Source: Candidatus Puniceispirillum sp. (lineage in GTDB: Bacteria > Pseudomonadota > Alphaproteobacteria > Puniceispirillales > Puniceispirillaceae). Taken from it: 35,410 bases of DNA. The stretch lies in assembly GCA_028383305.1 (NCBI GenBank), contig JAOEVD010000023.1, positions 1-35,410 on the forward strand, read 5' to 3'. Below, piece by piece: positions 34,011 to 35,410 of this stretch (the stretch's first letter is position 1; each line of letters opens with the position of its first letter). The translations under genes were made by a program, and so were the position numbers. The notes under the pieces were generated by a model, which was given only the letters and a program-made list of their open reading frames with translations, searched no databases and was not told the origin of the DNA.

Positions 34011-34814
34011 CTGTCATTGTTGGCTTTTAGAAGCGGACGATATGTATCAGAAGTATTGGGTAATAGACCCATTACCTCATACTCATCATCTGACGCTGCT
34101 GCCTTTGGTGATTACCTGTTTGATAAAGGACTTGCTCTTGGAAGTGTTAAACGCATCTTTGGGTCAGTCAGGTCTATCATCAATCTTGTGATGCAAGAGC
34201 ATGGCATTGAAGGTGCTAATGGGTTTGCCAAGACCTATATGCCAGAGAAAGATGACAGCCAAGATAGACAGCCAGTACCTCCAGGCAAGCTAATCAAATT
34301 GCAGCAAGCTTGTGCTAAAGTAGATGATGAGATGCGCTAGTTGCTTGCCATTATTAGTGACACTGGGATGCGTTTATCAGAGGCTGCAGGATTGCATAAA
34401 GACGATATCATCCTTGATGCTCCTATTCCTTGTATAAATCTCCAACCTCATTCATGGAGGCGCTTGAAGACTAAAGGCAGTGCAAGGCATATACCTTTGA
34501 TTGGAGCATCCCTCTGGGCAGCTAAACGCATCCAAAAGCATAATAGTAGCTATGCTTTTCCACGCTATTGTGATGGCAAGATATGCAATGCTAACTCAGC
34601 TAGTGCTGCTTTGAATAAATGGATGAAAAAAGTAATCGGTGATGACTTTATTGTGCATGGGTTACGGCACAGCCCTAGAGACAGATTAAAAGCCGTAGAA
34701 TGTCCATCAGACATCATTGACGCTATCGGTGGATGGACGACAAAAGGAATTGGTCATGCGTATGGCAAAGGCTATAGCCTAGAAATACTGGCAAAGTGGA
34801 TGAAATTACTTTAG
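34011..34814 (+). pseudogene. Second-type tyrosine recombinase, N-terminus lost and internal TAG
   Basis: The frame encodes a SAM-like core-binding domain (RYVSEVLGNRPITSYSSSDAAAFGDYL, INLVMQEHGIEGANGFAKTYMP) and then the catalytic domain. An in-frame TAG at 34338-34340 lies between DDEMR and LLAIISDTGMRLSEAAGL; relatives have Trp (TGG) there, a one-base change. Catalytic residues persist after it: Arg in TGMRLSEA, Lys in KTKGSARHIPL, HxxR in HGLRHSPRDR, Tyr in GHAYGKGY. Upstream the same frame meets TGA (33978), TAG (33984) and TAG (34008), so the N-terminal part is decayed or deleted. It is not related to the left-hand DUF4102 integrase. It marks the right side of the island or an independent dead element. 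Confidence 0.82.
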
Positions 34815-34843
34815 CAATGATTGGGTCAGTTTCATTTGCTAAA
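34810..34843. repeat. Inverted repeat at the recombinase 3' end
   Basis: TTTAGCAA (34810-34817) and TTGCTAAA (34836-34843) form 8-bp arms, extended by TGA/TCA with a one-base bulge. It overlaps the recombinase stop codon. No T-run follows, so it is not a clear terminator. Attachment or recombinase-binding sites often lie at such positions; unproven. Confidence 0.4.
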
Positions 34844-34858
34844 AGCAATTAGGTATTT

Positions 34859-35410
34859 ATGAGTATGAGATTGAGACGACAATTTCTTAAATTCACTGCC
34901 GCCTCGTTACTGGCCCCAACAGCAATTCTTGTTTCGGGTGCCAACTCAAGTGATGATGAGCCGTTTAAGCCACTTGTAAAAGCCCTTCTTGATATTCAAA
35001 AACCAGTACCAATCGCTGTTGCTAAATATTTAGAAGCTAAGCAATTTGATGACTACGGTTATTACCTTCATCTCCGCAGTGCCAATCTGAGCATTGAAGA
35101 TGCAGCAGCCATTGCAGGTGGAATTAGAGCATTGCACTCACAGCCGAAGGCTTTACTGACTTCATTCAGTGTGAGTTACAACACTGGTTTGCAAAGAAAA
35201 GGATTGTCCTCATTACTATCAGCGTTGCCCACTAAACACCTTGCTGCACTTGGAGTGGTTGATTGTGATTTAGATGATGACAGTGCGTATTTGATTGCAG
35301 AATTTATATCCAAATGCCAGAGCCTTCGCATGGTTTGTGTTGGGGAGAATAATTTTTTGGAGCAAGCAAAAGATAGTATTGTCAAAGCTGGCTCAAAATT
35401 GGCTGAATGC
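34859..35410 (+). CDS. Tat-exported leucine-rich-repeat protein, 5' part
   Basis: The frame from ATG 34859 stays open to the window end (184 codons), with TTAGG five bases upstream. The N-terminus has a twin-arginine signal (RLRRQFLKFTAASLLAPTA; RRQFLK matches the SRRxFLK consensus), so the protein is probably exported folded. After about residue 60 come at least three repeats of about 28-31 residues resembling ribonuclease-inhibitor-type LRRs: LHLRSANLSIEDAAAIAGGI, then SFSVSYNTGLQRKGLSSLL, then LGVVDCDLDDDSAYLIAEFI. Such repeats usually bind other proteins. The C-terminus lies outside. It lies 44 bp after the recombinase remnant and is not obviously linked to the catabolic genes. Confidence 0.78.
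   Translation, partial: MSMRLRRQFLKFTAASLLAPTAILVSGANSSDDEPFKPLVKALLDIQKPVPIAVAKYLEAKQFDDYGYYLHLRSANLSIEDAAAIAGGIRALHSQPKALLTSFSVSYNTGLQRKGLSSLLSALPTKHLAALGVVDCDLDDDSAYLIAEFISKCQSLRMVCVGENNFLEQAKDSIVKAGSKLAEC

Noticed and set aside
1-35410. CRISPR arrays, rRNA/tRNA genes, insertion sequences, toxin-antitoxin or phage structural genes
   Set aside because: I looked for regularly spaced repeats, tRNA T-loops, transposase motifs and paired small genes and saw none.

Overview
The window looks like part of an alphaproteobacterial chromosome, probably marine. The sarcosine/dimethylglycine dehydrogenase-like enzyme, the PhyH dioxygenase, the YczE-type membrane protein and the hydantoinase/peptide-ABC gene set are typical of Rhodobacterales, Rhizobiales and SAR116-like bacteria. 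That taxonomic placement is inference; no rRNA or other marker gene is present. Base composition changes along the window. A 60-base line I counted near 0.6 kb has 35 G+C and one near 24.2 kb has 25, so the left 4.7 kb looks like host backbone and most of the rest like a more AT-rich acquired segment.

Layout. (1) 1-4715: a partial Asp/Glu/hydantoin racemase-family gene on + faces a three-gene - operon (PhyH dioxygenase, EutA/maleate-isomerase-like protein, dimethylglycine/sarcosine dehydrogenase-like flavoprotein). (2) 4716-7080: a recombinase scar. It holds a P4-type tyrosine integrase complete except for one in-frame TAG, palindromes upstream of it, a GC-rich patch at its 3' end, a strong hairpin terminator and the C-terminal remnant of a second related integrase. 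(3) 7077-10280: a quinone-oxidoreductase-like gene and an MFS transporter on -, divergent from a NodB-fold deacetylase/cyclic-imidase-like hydrolase on +. (4) 10312-16626: a - operon of an SDR dehydrogenase and a complete peptide/opine-type ABC importer (binding protein, two permeases, two ATPases), with an 11-bp attenuator-like hairpin after the binding-protein gene. (5) 16627-16766: a divergent control region with a 14-bp palindrome. (6) 16767-26288: a tightly overlapping + operon iclR-hyuA-hyuB-SDR-hyuA-hyuB. (7) 26297-31648: a convergent - operon of creatininase-family amidohydrolase, ketopantoate-reductase-like enzyme, SDR, M20 metallopeptidase and FMO-like flavoprotein. (8) 31828-33882: a YczE/YitT-type membrane protein and an Old Yellow Enzyme homologue. 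(9) 33883-35410: a second, unrelated tyrosine recombinase, also broken by an in-frame TAG and missing its N-terminus, then the start of a Tat-exported leucine-rich-repeat protein that runs off the window.

How it fits together (inference): the 7-34 kb segment reads as a horizontally acquired catabolic island bordered by dead integrases. The ABC importer would bring in a small nitrogenous compound. Two ATP-dependent HyuA/HyuB enzymes, the creatininase-family enzyme, the M20 hydrolase and the imidase-like NodB protein would act mainly on cyclic or linear amide C-N bonds. Three SDRs, the ketopantoate-reductase homologue, the FMO-like enzyme, the MDR reductase and the OYE homologue would handle redox steps. 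One IclR regulator sits between the importer and the hyu operon and is the only recognisable regulator. The substrate cannot be read from sequence. Because HyuA/HyuB relatives include ATP-dependent lactamases and hydantoinases as well as ketone carboxylases, both chemistries remain open.
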